From positions 186,001 to 250,000 of the forward strand of contig NZ_CP114901.1 in assembly GCF_027497175.1 (NCBI RefSeq): DNA of 64,000 nucleotides, written 5' to 3'. Both the position numbers and the translations under genes were made by a program. This stretch comes from Verrucosispora sp. WMMD573. GTDB taxonomy: Bacteria > Actinomycetota > Actinomycetes > Mycobacteriales > Micromonosporaceae. How positions within the stretch are numbered: position 1 is the first letter of the stretch; every line of letters starts with the position of its first letter. Positions 52,529 to 61,821 of this stretch are shown one piece after another. Under the pieces are notes generated by a model, which was not told the origin of the DNA, did no database searches, and saw only the letters and a list, made by a program, of their open reading frames with translations.

Positions 52529-54271
52529 TCAGGCGGGCGCCTTCCGCAGCGCGATCGCCCGGAGGAAGATGTCACCGATCTTGGTGGGATCGGTGGCGAC
52601 GAACGCGCCGCCACCGGCGCTCTTGGCGATGGTGTCCAGCTCCGACTTGCTGACCTCGGTGCCGATACCGATGATGATCACCTGGATGGGCTGGTCCGGA
52701 TCCTTGATCTGCTTCAGCTCGGCGAGCAGGGCCTTCTGGGAGATGCCGTCGGCGTCCTCGTTCTTGCCGTCGGTGAACAGCACGATCGAGTTGACCTTGC
52801 CCGGTTCCCAGTTCGCCTGGACGTCCTTGTACGCGGCCAGCAGCGTGTCGTACAAGCCGGTGTCACCGCTCGACGAGACGACCCGGTCCAGGCCCCGCTC
52901 CAACTCGCTGCGCTGTCGCGACAGCGGCGCGATCGGCACCAGCTCCCGGTGGTCCCGCGAGCCCACCAGGTTGGTCGAGAAGACCCACAGGCCGATCGAC
53001 CAGGAGTCGTCGAACAGGTTCAGCCCTCGCCGCGCCGCCTCCGTGGTGACCTGCTGTCGGGTCGCCCCATTGGCCGTCGGCACCTCGTTCTTCATCGAGC
53101 CGGAGACGTCGATGATGCAGAGCATCCGGCCGGACAGCGTGGCGATGGACCAGCTGGAGACCGCCCGCTCCACCGCGTCCGGCGCCAGCCCACCGGCGGC
53201 GACGCCGCCCTGCGCCGGAGGCGCGATGGAGGCGTCCCCGCCGGCCGGGCTCGGCGCGCCCTGCGGCGCGTTGAAACCGGTGCCCCAGTTGCCGTCCGGC
53301 GCGCGCAACGACTGCGCGGCCAGCTTGTCCTTGAACGACGTCGTGGTCAGCGCCTCGAACAGCACCCCCGCCGCGGACGCCTTGGCCGGCTCGATGCCGG
53401 GCAGCACCGCGTACGGGTAGTCCAGCGGCAACGGCGCCGGCTTCAGGTAGAGCGCCGCCAACGGCACCGGAGGCTTCCGGGCGTTGTACTCGATGACATC
53501 CTCCTCGGACAGCGCCGCCGCACCGAGGGCGCTGGCCAGAGTGGTGGCGTCGGTGGCCGTCGGGAACTTGGCGAGCAGGTCCTGGCGCAGCGCCGAGGCA
53601 CCCGAGGCCAGCGCACGCAACGCGCCGACGCGCTCCTGCTCGGCGGTCTCGCCGTCGGTCGACGCCGCGGCCGTCATCATCGACAACAGGCCGGACAGCC
53701 CGGCGGCGTCCCGGGTCGGCTCCACGATGCCGGTCTTCAGCGGCCGGTCACTGTTGAGGCGCGTCAGCAGGTCGGTCCAGCCGAGCTCCTGCTGCGGCCA
53801 GCCCAAGCGGGTGGCGATCGGCTCCGGCATGGCGACCACCACCGGGCTACTGGCGATGGACGAGCCGTTGCCGGGCTCGAACGCCGCCGCGCCTCCGGTC
53901 TTGAGTCGCAGCAGCCAGGTGGAGGAGTCCGGGATCCAGACGTCCGGGCTCACCGCGGTGCCACTGGCCTGGCCCACTCCGGCCAGGATGGCGCCGTGCT
54001 TGGCCGCGACCACCGCGGCCACCTCGACCGGGTCGGAGGCGGCGACCGTCACGTCGATGCACGTGCCATCGACCGCGGCGCCCTTCTCCTCCCATTCGGT
54101 GGCCGCCTGGTCGACCGCCGGGGCGAGCTCGCTCGCCACCGCGACGGACAGCTCGATCTTGCCCGAGCAGTCCTGGCCGGCGAGTTGGCGATAGCCGACC
54201 CACCCACCAGCGGTGACGACGAGTACGCCGACCGCTGCTGCGGCGGCGGCACCGTGGATACTTGAACGCAT
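52529..54271 (-). CDS. Substrate-binding/VWA fusion protein
   Basis: Protein of 580 aa. One N-terminal membrane anchor or signal (AAAAAAVGVLVVTAGGWVGY), a type 2 periplasmic-binding-like domain (about 40-330: IELSVAVASELAPAVDQAATEWEE, DVWIPDSSTWLLRL, SIASSPVVVAMP), a disordered stretch, and a C-terminal von Willebrand A domain (about 375-580) with an intact MIDAS: CIIDVSGSMKNE, DTGLYDT, LFTDGKNED. Extracytoplasmic and probably bound to the membrane. Ligand unknown. ATG at 54271 chosen; ATG at 54301 would add ten residues. Confidence 0.88.
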   Translation of the reverse strand: MRSSIHGAAAAAAVGVLVVTAGGWVGYRQLAGQDCSGKIELSVAVASELAPAVDQAATEWEEKGAAVDGTCIDVTVAASDPVEVAAVVAAKHGAILAGVGQASGTAVSPDVWIPDSSTWLLRLKTGGAAAFEPGNGSSIASSPVVVAMPEPIATRLGWPQQELGWTDLLTRLNSDRPLKTGIVEPTRDAAGLSGLLSMMTAAASTDGETAEQERVGALRALASGASALRQDLLAKFPTATDATTLASALGAAALSEEDVIEYNARKPPVPLAALYLKPAPLPLDYPYAVLPGIEPAKASAAGVLFEALTTTSFKDKLAAQSLRAPDGNWGTGFNAPQGAPSPAGGDASIAPPAQGGVAAGGLAPDAVERAVSSWSIATLSGRMLCIIDVSGSMKNEVPTANGATRQQVTTEAARRGLNLFDDSWSIGLWVFSTNLVGSRDHRELVPIAPLSRQRSELERGLDRVVSSSGDTGLYDTLLAAYKDVQANWEPGKVNSIVLFTDGKNEDADGISQKALLAELKQIKDPDQPIQVIIIGIGTEVSKSELDTIAKSAGGGAFVATDPTKIGDIFLRAIALRKAPA

Positions 54272-54437
54272 GCGATGGCGGCCTGCTGACACGCAGACCA
54301 TCTTGCGTATCCGACCGTTCTACTGCCATGGCCGTTCGGACGAAAGTTACAGAGGAGAAACAGTTTACCCCGGTTCCGTCACTTTGAGTGATGAGTCAGC
54401 GTCACAATGTGGATGCATCTATGTCCCAGGCCCACGA

Positions 54438-55511
54438 TCAGGGCAGAACGCAAGTTGGGCTCGCAATCGGCAACGGCTCTCCGACCGCCACCGGCACACC
54501 CGTCGTCGCGTCGACCCGGAAGGTGCGCACCATGTCCGCCCGTTCGTCGGCGACGTAGAGGTGTTCCCCGATGAGTGCGAAGTGCCGGGGCCACTCGCCG
54601 CCGGTCTCCACCTCTGCCACGATTTCCGGCAGGCCCGCACCGAGCGCGAAGACGGTCACCGTGCCGACGCCTCGGTTGGCGACGTAGAGATAGCGGCCGT
54701 CCGGACCGATTCCGATCTCGGACGGCTGCACATGCCCGCCCCGGTCGCTGGCGTCGACCCGGCCCCGCTGGTGCAGCGCCCCGTCGATCAGCTCGTAGGC
54801 AAGCACCGAACCATCAAGCTCACCGGAGACGTAGCAGCGCCGCCCGTCGGGGTGCCGGGCCAAATGCCGAGGACCCACCCCGGCGGCGGTTCGCACCCGG
54901 GGCGCTCGTGGCACCAGTCGCCCGCTGGCGGCGTCAAGGTCGTACCGGTAGATCGAGTCGGTGCCCAGATCGACCACCAGCAACGGCGACCCACCGGAGC
55001 CCGGCGAGACCATGTGAGCGTGTGCACGCTCCTGGCGGTCGGGGTCGGCCCCGTGCCCCTGGTGCGCCACCACGTCGGTGCGCTCGCCCGGCACTCCGTC
55101 CGCATCGAGCGGGAAGACCGTCACGCTGCCGCCACCGTAGTTGGCCACGAACAGGTGCCCACCGTCGGGCGCGACCGCCAGGTGGCACGGCTCCGCACCA
55201 CCGGTGGGCCACGAGCCGACGGACGACAGGTCACCGTCGGCCCCGACCTGCCACGCGCTGACCTGGCCGTCGGGCAGCTCGTTGACCGCGTACAGCAGGG
55301 GCCGCGTCGGGTGGCGGGCGAGGAAGGAGGGCGACGCGGTGACCGCGACGGTGCCCAGCGACGTCAGCTCGCCAGTGCGCGGCTCGCGCCGGGCGGCGAC
55401 GATGCCGGTGCCGCGCCCTCCGCTGGGCGCGGTGTACCCGCCGATGTGAACGATCTCGCCTCGACCTGCCACCGGCTGCCGCCCTCTCCGCTCGTTCTCG
55501 TCGGAACCCAC
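54438..55511 (-). CDS. Lactonase-family (6-phosphogluconolactonase type) beta-propeller
   Basis: Protein of 357 aa, seven-bladed propeller of the YkgB/Pgl type: VHIGGYTAPSGGRGTGIVAARREPRTGEL, LARHPTRPLLYAVNELPDGQVSAW, PCHLAVAPDGGHLFVANYGGGSVTVFPLDADG, HAHMVSPGSGG, GPRHLARHPDGRRCYVSGELDGSV, ASDRGGHVQPSEIGIGPDGRYLYVANRGVGTV. Family members hydrolyse 6-phosphogluconolactone or other lactones. No signal peptide. GTG at 55511 has GGAAGG eight bases upstream. Confidence 0.9.
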   Translation of the reverse strand: MGSDENERRGRQPVAGRGEIVHIGGYTAPSGGRGTGIVAARREPRTGELTSLGTVAVTASPSFLARHPTRPLLYAVNELPDGQVSAWQVGADGDLSSVGSWPTGGAEPCHLAVAPDGGHLFVANYGGGSVTVFPLDADGVPGERTDVVAHQGHGADPDRQERAHAHMVSPGSGGSPLLVVDLGTDSIYRYDLDAASGRLVPRAPRVRTAAGVGPRHLARHPDGRRCYVSGELDGSVLAYELIDGALHQRGRVDASDRGGHVQPSEIGIGPDGRYLYVANRGVGTVTVFALGAGLPEIVAEVETGGEWPRHFALIGEHLYVADERADMVRTFRVDATTGVPVAVGEPLPIASPTCVLP

Positions 55512-55602
55512 CTCAGAAGCCTTCCCCCGGCACCGGCGGATTAGACCTCCCCACTGCGAACCGGCCGTCCGTGGCCCGCCGACCGATCTACGGCCGGTCG
55601 AC

Positions 55603-56205
55603 TCAGGCCGTCGGCACCGGCTCGCCCCGATGCCGGGCGACGTGCTCGACCAGAGAGATCAACACGGTCTTGCCGGACTGCCGGTCCCGGGCGTCACAGA
55701 GCACCATCGGCACCTCCGGGTCCAGATCCAGGGCCCTCCGCACGGCCTCCAGGCTGAACCGACGGGAGTCGTCGAAGCAGTTCACCCCGACCACGAACGG
55801 AATGCCCCGCTGCTCGAAATAGTCGATCGAGGGAAAGCAGTCGGCCAGCCGCCGGGTGTCGGCGAGCACCACCGCACCGAGTGCACCGAACGCCAACTCG
55901 TCCCAGAGAAACCAGAACCGGTCCTGCCCCGGCGTGCCGAAGAGGTACAGCTGAAGATCGTCGTTGATGGTGATCCGCCCGAAGTCCATCGCCACCGTGG
56001 TCGTCGACTTGGCCTCCACCCCGGAGACGTCGTCGGTGTCGATGCCAGCGCCCGTGAGGATCTCCTCGGTCTGCAACGGCCGAACCTCACTCAACGCGCT
56101 CACCAGCGTTGTCTTGCCGGCGCCGAAGCCGCCGGCGATGAGGATCTTCAGCGCGATGGGCACCCGATGTCCCCGCCGATCGCCGTCATAACGCACGGAG
56201 TCCAT
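55603..56205 (-). CDS. cvnD: Ras-like GTPase of conservon (CvnD)
   Basis: Protein of 200 aa. P-loop GGFGAGKTT (about residues 26-34), KSTTTVAMDFGRI as switch I, LFGTPGQDRFWFLWDEL as switch II (G3), and VGVNCFDDS for base recognition. This is the MglA-like GTPase at the end of cvnABCD conservons. It overlaps the DUF742 gene by 20 bp. In Streptomyces these four proteins form a membrane-associated complex likened to eukaryotic G-protein-coupled receptors. Confidence 0.92.
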   Translation of the reverse strand: MDSVRYDGDRRGHRVPIALKILIAGGFGAGKTTLVSALSEVRPLQTEEILTGAGIDTDDVSGVEAKSTTTVAMDFGRITINDDLQLYLFGTPGQDRFWFLWDELAFGALGAVVLADTRRLADCFPSIDYFEQRGIPFVVGVNCFDDSRRFSLEAVRRALDLDPEVPMVLCDARDRQSGKTVLISLVEHVARHRGEPVPTA

Positions 56206-56575
56206 CGACCACCGCCTTGAGGATGTTGTTGTCGGGCAGGTACGTGGCGCGCGGTGGCTGGTGTACGGCGACCAGTCCCCGGGACAGCAGATCACCAAGT
56301 AGCACCCGGACCACGCCGACCGCCAGGTCCAGGTCCGCGGCGAGTTCCACGACGGGGGTGCCCCGGCCGGCCAACTCCACCAGCAGCCGGTGCTCCGGAT
56401 ACAGCTCCGGGTAGGCCGCGAGGTCCGGGTCCGGCTTCGCCGACACGTACGCGACCAGGTCGAACCCGTCCGCGCTGGGACGCACGCGCCCACCGGTGAG
56501 GGTGTACGGCCGCACCACCGGCCCAGCGTCGTCGTCGAGCCACTCGTGTCGATGCTCGGGTAAGTCAGTCCGCAT
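56186..56575 (-). CDS. cvnC: DUF742 protein of conservon (CvnC)
   Basis: Protein of 129 aa. Begins MRTDLPEHRHEWLDDDAGPVVRPYTLTGGR; the middle and C-terminus (HRLLVELAGRGTPVVELAADLDLAVGVVRVLLGDLLSRGLVAV) form a winged-helix-like DUF742 domain, ending LPDNNILKAVVDGLRAL. Overlaps the roadblock gene stop by 11 bp and the GTPase start by 20 bp, so translation is coupled. Confidence 0.92.
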   Translation of the reverse strand: MRTDLPEHRHEWLDDDAGPVVRPYTLTGGRVRPSADGFDLVAYVSAKPDPDLAAYPELYPEHRLLVELAGRGTPVVELAADLDLAVGVVRVLLGDLLSRGLVAVHQPPRATYLPDNNILKAVVDGLRAL

Positions 56576-56984
56576 CGGTGGCACCCACCGACGCTCGGGC
56601 TGGCGCTTGCAGGTTCTCGCCCACCCGGGTCACCAGCATCGCCATCTCGTACGCCACCAGGCCGATGTCCGCGTCGGCGTCGCTGGCGACCGCCAGGCAC
56701 GCCCCCTGCCCCGCCGCGGTGACGAAGAGGTACGCGGACTCCATCTCCACCACGGTCTGCCGGACCGGTCCCCCGGTGAGGTGCCGGCTCGCACCCCGGG
56801 CGAGACTGGACAGGCCGGACGCCAGCGCGCAGAGGTGTTCGGCATCGGCGGCGTCCATGCCGGCAGAGGAGCCCAGCAGGAGTCCGTCCGCCGACAGCAC
56901 CACGGCGTGCCGCGCGGTCGGTACCCGCTCCAGCAGATCGTCCAGCAACCAGTCGAGATCTGCGTTCTGCCTCGTCGATTGCAT
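56565..56984 (-). CDS. cvnB: Roadblock/LC7 protein of conservon (CvnB)
   Basis: Protein of 139 aa, one roadblock/LC7 domain (LDWLLDDLLERVPTARHAVVLSADGLLLGSSAGMDAADAEHLCALASGLSSLARGASRHL, then VVEMESAYLFVTAAGQGACLAVASDADADIGLVAYEM). These domains regulate small GTPases such as CvnD. Start ATG shares one base with the sensor stop (TGATG). Confidence 0.93.
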   Translation of the reverse strand: MQSTRQNADLDWLLDDLLERVPTARHAVVLSADGLLLGSSAGMDAADAEHLCALASGLSSLARGASRHLTGGPVRQTVVEMESAYLFVTAAGQGACLAVASDADADIGLVAYEMAMLVTRVGENLQAPARASVGATDAD

Positions 56985-59821
56985 CAGGCATCCCTCTCAG
57001 TCGCGGTCGGGGAATCCCCAGGCGTCGGCGCGGTGCCCGCCGGGGAGCCGGGCGGTGCGGTGGTCCGGTCCTCGTCCCCCGGACCTGACCCGGCCCGGTC
57101 GGGAACCTCCACCGATGACCCGGCCTGTTCGGTCGGGCCCACGGCAGCTGCGTCGGCCTGGTGGTTCGGCTCCGCCGGGGACGGCGTGGCCCGGTCGGGC
57201 GCGTTCTCGGTTGGCGGTCCGCCCGGTTTCGGGTTCGAGGTGCGAACGGCGTCACGCCGGCCCCGCGCGGTGCCCGCCTGCAACGCCGACATGACCCGAC
57301 GTGCCTCCTCCGGGCTTCGGGGCGTCGGATCACGGTGCGGCCGGGCCGCCACCACCGGTTGTCGGACGGTCGGAGCGTCGAGTGCGGCCGTCCGTCCGGG
57401 CGGTGCGGTCATCGCCGGCAACTGGATCGTGGGCGCGTCCAGCCCACGGTGTGCCTCCGGGTGGGCGGGTACCGGCCCGGCCGACGCCCCATCGGCCCCG
57501 GATGGCCGTGTCGTTGCTCGTTGTGGTTCCGTCCCGGTCCGGGCGGCGGGCGGGACGGCGGGGGCCACCTCGGAACCGGACGGGACGGCGACGGCCTCGG
57601 TGCCCGACCCGGGCGGCGGGCCCGATGGGTCGGCGCTGGCGGTGACGGCGTCGCGGCGACGGATCCGGCGGGGCAGGCCGTCGGCCTCCGCAGGCCCGAC
57701 CGTCGAGCGTCCGCCCGCAGCCCGGGCAGTCGCGCCGGACGTCGGAGCGGCGGAAGCCGGGCCGCCGGCCGATACCGCCGTGCCGCGTTCAGCGATGCGG
57801 GTTCGCGGTCGGGGCACCGTGGTCAGCCGGGTAGCCCGGACCAGCCTCCGCTGCTCCGGCGTGGCACCCCGGTCGTCGCCGGCCAGCACCTCCGGGCCGG
57901 GCAACGGCGACGGTTCCTCGGTGATCAGCTCGGTCGGGATGAGCACCACAGCGGTGAGTCCGGCGCCCTCCGACCGACGCAACCGCACCCGGACGTCGTG
58001 CCGGGCGGCCAGTCGCGCCACCACGAACAGCCCCAGCCGGGCGGTCTCGCTGGGATCGAACTCCGGCGACCGGGCCAGTTTCCGGTTCGCCTCGTCGATG
58101 GCCGCCTCGCTCATGCCGAGGCCCTCGTCGGTGACGGAGAGGGCGTAGCCATGGGCCACGTGCGCCCCGGAGACCGCGACCCGGGAATCGGGCGGCGAGA
58201 ACGTCGTGGCGTTCTCGATCAGCTCGGCGAGCAGGTGGATGATGTCCCCCACCACCCGGCCGACCGTGCCGGCGGGCTGCACGGTGGTGATGTCGACCCG
58301 GTCGTACGACTCGACCTCGGAGATCGCCCCACGGATCAGGTCCACCATCGCGACCGGGCTACGCCAGCCCCGTCCTGGTGCGGCACCAGCAAGGATGACG
58401 AGGTCCTCCGCGTGCCGCCGCAGCCGGGTGGCGAGGTGGTCGACACGGAACAGCTCGGCCAGGTGATCGGGGTCCTCCGCGTCGCGCTCCAACCGGTCGA
58501 GCAGAGCCAACTGGCGGTGCACGAGCCCCTGGCTGCGCCGCGCGACGTTCAGGAAGACGTCGTTGAGGCCGTGCCGCAGGCTCACCTCGACCATGGCCGA
58601 ACGGATGGCGGCCCGGTGTACCTCGGAGAACGCCTGCGCGACCTGGCCGATCTCGTCGGCGCCCCGATCGGCCACCGACGCTTCCTGCGCCAGGTCGACC
58701 TGCTCGCCCTTGCGCAGCCGGTCCACCACCTCCGGCAGGCGCCGTTCGGCGTCGGCGAGGGTGCCGCGTACCCGGGTCAGCCGTTGCGCGAGGGAGCGAC
58801 CGACCCGGACCGCCACCACCAGCGAGAGCACGACGGCGATCAGGCCGAGCAGGCCGGCGGCGGCCAGCCGCACCATGGTCCGAACCGCCATCGGCACGGA
58901 CCGGTCGGCCAGTCCGTCCGCCTGGGTCAGCTCGAAGTCTCGCAGCGACTGCTGCACCGTGTCGTAGCTCGTCTGCCACACCTGCGGGTCGAGCCGGGGC
59001 CGGGCCGACGGATCCGCGGTCACGATGTCGTCCTGCATCGCCCGTAACCGATCGAACGCCTCCAGCTCGGTCAGCCGTTGGTACGCGGTCCGGTCCGCCT
59101 CGGGCAGGTCGGCCACCGCGGCCTCGGCCAGGAACCGCTGATTGCCGATGCCCTGCACGAGCAGGGTGTGCTCGCCCTCGGCGAACCCACCGGCCGTCAG
59201 CACACCGGCCAACAGCGCGTCGGTCTGGCCCAGCAGTTCCCGCGAGCGACCGAGGCTGGTCAGCGCCAACGCCTCGCGGTTGAGATCGTGATCCGGCAGG
59301 TTGGCCAGGGCCGTGAAGGTCTGGAAGGCCGACGAGATCATTCCGCTGTAGAGGCCGACGGCACCGGTGCGGTCCAGATCCCGGCGATCGATGAAGCCAC
59401 GGCCGGCCGGCAACGCGTCCAGCTCACCGACGAAGCGATCGAGCCGGGCTTCGAGCAGCTCTCCGGCCGCGTCCCGCAGCTGCTCCCCATCGACCCGCCG
59501 ACGCAACTCGCCGACTGCCGCGTCGGTGCGGGCCCGTTGTTCCACCAGGGCCGGCAGCACGCAGTTGGCCGGCGGCTGTCCACACTCGGTGCGGGGCGAG
59601 GCGAGATGAACCACGGAGAGCCGTCGTTCCCGTTGCAGCTCGGCCACCACCGTCTCGCCCGGCCGGCCGAGGTCGTACAGAAGAGTACGGGCGGCGAGCA
59701 GGTCGAGCGCGGGCCCGAAGGTGAGCGTGGTCGCGAAGATCCACAGTGCCAGCAGCGCGGTCACCGGCACGACGACCAACGCAGTCAGCTTCGAGCGGAT
59801 CGGCCAGTCGCGGGTGTTCAA
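56984..59821 (-). CDS. cvnA: Nitrate/nitrite-sensor-type histidine kinase of conservon (CvnA)
   Basis: Protein of 945 aa. TM helix 1 (LTALVVVPVTALLALWIFATTL), a large extracytoplasmic nitrate/nitrite-sensing (NIT) domain (about 45-310), TM 2 (LAAAGLLGLIAVVLSLVVAV), HAMP, and an atypical kinase module: LNVARRSQGLVHRQLALLDRLERDAEDPDHLAELFRVDHLATRLRRHAEDLVILAG, and HATPase_c with LLAELIENATTFSPP and VTDEGLGMSE. A ~260-residue disordered Pro/Thr-rich cytoplasmic tail follows. The TTG at 59821 is chosen because GAGGT lies 5 nt upstream and it gives MNTRDWPIRSKL, a family-like N-terminus. Confidence 0.92.
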   Translation of the reverse strand: MNTRDWPIRSKLTALVVVPVTALLALWIFATTLTFGPALDLLAARTLLYDLGRPGETVVAELQRERRLSVVHLASPRTECGQPPANCVLPALVEQRARTDAAVGELRRRVDGEQLRDAAGELLEARLDRFVGELDALPAGRGFIDRRDLDRTGAVGLYSGMISSAFQTFTALANLPDHDLNREALALTSLGRSRELLGQTDALLAGVLTAGGFAEGEHTLLVQGIGNQRFLAEAAVADLPEADRTAYQRLTELEAFDRLRAMQDDIVTADPSARPRLDPQVWQTSYDTVQQSLRDFELTQADGLADRSVPMAVRTMVRLAAAGLLGLIAVVLSLVVAVRVGRSLAQRLTRVRGTLADAERRLPEVVDRLRKGEQVDLAQEASVADRGADEIGQVAQAFSEVHRAAIRSAMVEVSLRHGLNDVFLNVARRSQGLVHRQLALLDRLERDAEDPDHLAELFRVDHLATRLRRHAEDLVILAGAAPGRGWRSPVAMVDLIRGAISEVESYDRVDITTVQPAGTVGRVVGDIIHLLAELIENATTFSPPDSRVAVSGAHVAHGYALSVTDEGLGMSEAAIDEANRKLARSPEFDPSETARLGLFVVARLAARHDVRVRLRRSEGAGLTAVVLIPTELITEEPSPLPGPEVLAGDDRGATPEQRRLVRATRLTTVPRPRTRIAERGTAVSAGGPASAAPTSGATARAAGGRSTVGPAEADGLPRRIRRRDAVTASADPSGPPPGSGTEAVAVPSGSEVAPAVPPAARTGTEPQRATTRPSGADGASAGPVPAHPEAHRGLDAPTIQLPAMTAPPGRTAALDAPTVRQPVVAARPHRDPTPRSPEEARRVMSALQAGTARGRRDAVRTSNPKPGGPPTENAPDRATPSPAEPNHQADAAAVGPTEQAGSSVEVPDRAGSGPGDEDRTTAPPGSPAGTAPTPGDSPTATERDA

Positions 59822-60118
59822 TCGGACCTCGCCCGGAAGGGTGGCTGGAAGGGCTCCGGCACAGCCGGGCAGCGCCGTCACCGGGGCGCGCCCCGGTCGT
59901 CCCACCGGAACGCCGGCTCGGGCGCCTTGGGCAGGATACGTAATCCGCGCCGGTCGCACTACCGTCCGTCGAGACTACCGGTACGTTGCCGAACGTCCCG
60001 ACGACGAACCGCCTGTCGGGTTCCGCCCGGCCGGCAGCCAGGTCGAGCCAGGAAAGTGCTCCGGAACGGGATTGGCGATCAGTACGTGGCGGGAATACCT
60101 GCAGGCGAAGGAGGAGCC

Positions 60119-60715
60119 ATGTCGCCCACGCAGATAGTCCTCACCGTCCTCGTCATCCTGGTGGTCGCCGCCACCGCCGCCGCCGTCGTCGTGGCCGGCC
60201 GCCGCCGGGCGCTCCGGCAGCGTTTCGGCCCGGAGTACGACCACGTCGTCGCCGAGCAGGACAGCCGCAGCGCCGCCGAGCGCGAGTTGCGCGACCGGGA
60301 ACGCCGACACGCCGAACTCGAACTGGTCCCGCTCACCCCCGAGTCCCGGGTCCGGTACACCGAGGCGTGGGAGGAGCTTCAGGTACGTTTCGTCGACTCC
60401 CCTGCCGAGACCGTCGGACAGGCCGACGAACTGGTCAGCCGGCTCATCGCCGAACGCGGATACCCCACCGGTGAGTTCGACGACCAGATCGCCCATCTCT
60501 CCGTCGAACACGCGCGCACGCTGGGCCACTACCGTGACGCGCACGAGATCCACCTGCGCAACTCCCGGGGCGAGGCCAGCACCGAGGATCTCCGCCAGGC
60601 CGTCGTCCACTATCGCGCCCTCTTCAGCGACCTGCTCGGCGAGGAGCCGCCGGGCACCGCGGGGGCACCGGAACAGCGCCATCCCGACGCCGTCCACGAC
60701 GCCACCAACCGCTGA
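60119..60715 (+). CDS. Membrane-anchored protein of unknown function, domain shared with next gene
   Basis: Protein of 198 aa. One N-terminal TM helix (IVLTVLVILVVAATAAAVVVAG), a charged helix, then a helical domain (about 80-180) with YTEAWEELQVRFVDSPAETVGQADELVSRLIAERGYP and LRQAVVHYRALFSDLLGE. The same pattern is repeated in the next gene. Function unknown. ATG at 60119 has GGAGGAG upstream. It begins about 300 bp from the divergent conservon. Confidence 0.75.
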   Translation: MSPTQIVLTVLVILVVAATAAAVVVAGRRRALRQRFGPEYDHVVAEQDSRSAAERELRDRERRHAELELVPLTPESRVRYTEAWEELQVRFVDSPAETVGQADELVSRLIAERGYPTGEFDDQIAHLSVEHARTLGHYRDAHEIHLRNSRGEASTEDLRQAVVHYRALFSDLLGEEPPGTAGAPEQRHPDAVHDATNR

Positions 60716-60725
60716 GGAGATCACC

Positions 60726-61667
60726 ATGCGGCAGGAAGAGCAGCAGCTCAACAACGACCACCCGGAGACCGTACGCTCCGCCCCGGTGGCGGTGCCGAAC
60801 ACTGAGGACGACCGGGAGTCGCGCGGCGGGACCGACACCGTCGACGAGCCGACGGAGCGCGACCCGTCGGAGGCCGACCGGGGTCGCCCATGGGACGGCC
60901 GTCCCGGCTCCGACGGCGAGCGCACCGAGTTCAACGAGCCGGGTCCGGTACCGACCACCTTCGGCGCGACCACTGTCGGTGGCGCGGTCGCCGCGTCCGC
61001 ACTAGCCAGTCCGCGCCCCGAGGACGAGCGCGACCCGCGTGAGGAGGACACCGCCCGACCGGGTGACGGCGCGGTCGACGGGGAGCGGGAGGGGCGGCGG
61101 GCGGACCCGACGGCCGAGTTCGACCGGATCGGCGAGGACGTCGACCGGGCCGACGACGACCTCGACGACAACGACACCGAGGCGTCGGCCGCCGCCGACC
61201 GGACGGCGGACGACCGGCTGACCGACCCCGTCGACGTGGACAGGGCGACAGACGACGAACTCCCGCGGACGACGGAGGGCGACCACACGGCGGCGGCGGG
61301 TGGTGCCGGCTACGGCAGCGCCACTCCCACGATGGTCGACCCCGACACGCAGCCGTCGGGCGAGGGCACGGCCAGCCCCGGGGCGGCGGTTCCGGCCGGG
61401 GCGGCGACCCTGTTCGACGACGCGACCGCACAGGGCTTCCGGGACCGCTGGCGCGACGTCCAACTGCGCTTCGTGGACGACCCCCGGGCGGCTGCCGGCG
61501 AGGCACAGTCACTGGTGGAGGAGGCCATGGAGGCGCTCTCGGCCGCGCTGACCGAACACCGCAACAAGCTCGGCGGCTGGCAGGAGGCCGGCTCGTCCGA
61601 CACCGAGCAGCTGCGGGTGGCCGTACGCGAGTACCGGGATTTCCTCGACCGGGTACTCGGCCGCTGA
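60726..61667 (+). CDS. Acidic disordered protein with paralogous C-terminal domain
   Basis: Protein of 313 aa. The first ~225 residues are low-complexity and rich in Asp, Glu, Arg, Thr, Gly; no signal peptide. The C-terminal ~85 residues (FRDRWRDVQLRFVDDPRAAAGEAQSLVEEAMEAL... LRVAVREYRDFLDRVLGR) align with the domain of the preceding gene. Gap of 10 bp; GAGGAG before the ATG at 60726. The two are certainly co-transcribed. Function unknown. Confidence 0.75.
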   Translation: MRQEEQQLNNDHPETVRSAPVAVPNTEDDRESRGGTDTVDEPTERDPSEADRGRPWDGRPGSDGERTEFNEPGPVPTTFGATTVGGAVAASALASPRPEDERDPREEDTARPGDGAVDGEREGRRADPTAEFDRIGEDVDRADDDLDDNDTEASAAADRTADDRLTDPVDVDRATDDELPRTTEGDHTAAAGGAGYGSATPTMVDPDTQPSGEGTASPGAAVPAGAATLFDDATAQGFRDRWRDVQLRFVDDPRAAAGEAQSLVEEAMEALSAALTEHRNKLGGWQEAGSSDTEQLRVAVREYRDFLDRVLGR

Positions 61668-61698
61668 CCGGCGGCAGTTCAGCGCCACGACGTTTCAC

Positions 61699-61738
61699 CC
61701 GAAGGCGGGTGCCCCGGATCCGGGGCACCCGCCTTCGG
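61699..61738 (+). terminator. Terminator after the paralogous gene pair
   Basis: A perfect 40-bp palindrome (20+20 bp, centre GGATCC) 31 bp after the stop codon. Confidence 0.75.
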
Positions 61739-61821
61739 CGTACCTCCGGCAGGCATGGGCACCGGTGGGGCGGGTACGCCCAACAGGGCCGGAAAGCGCC
61801 GCGGACAGGAGGGCAGCAGCG

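Noticed and set aside
56206..57333. Upstream extension of the CvnD frame
   Set aside because: It lies out of frame across cvnB, cvnC and the end of cvnA, all of which are clear.
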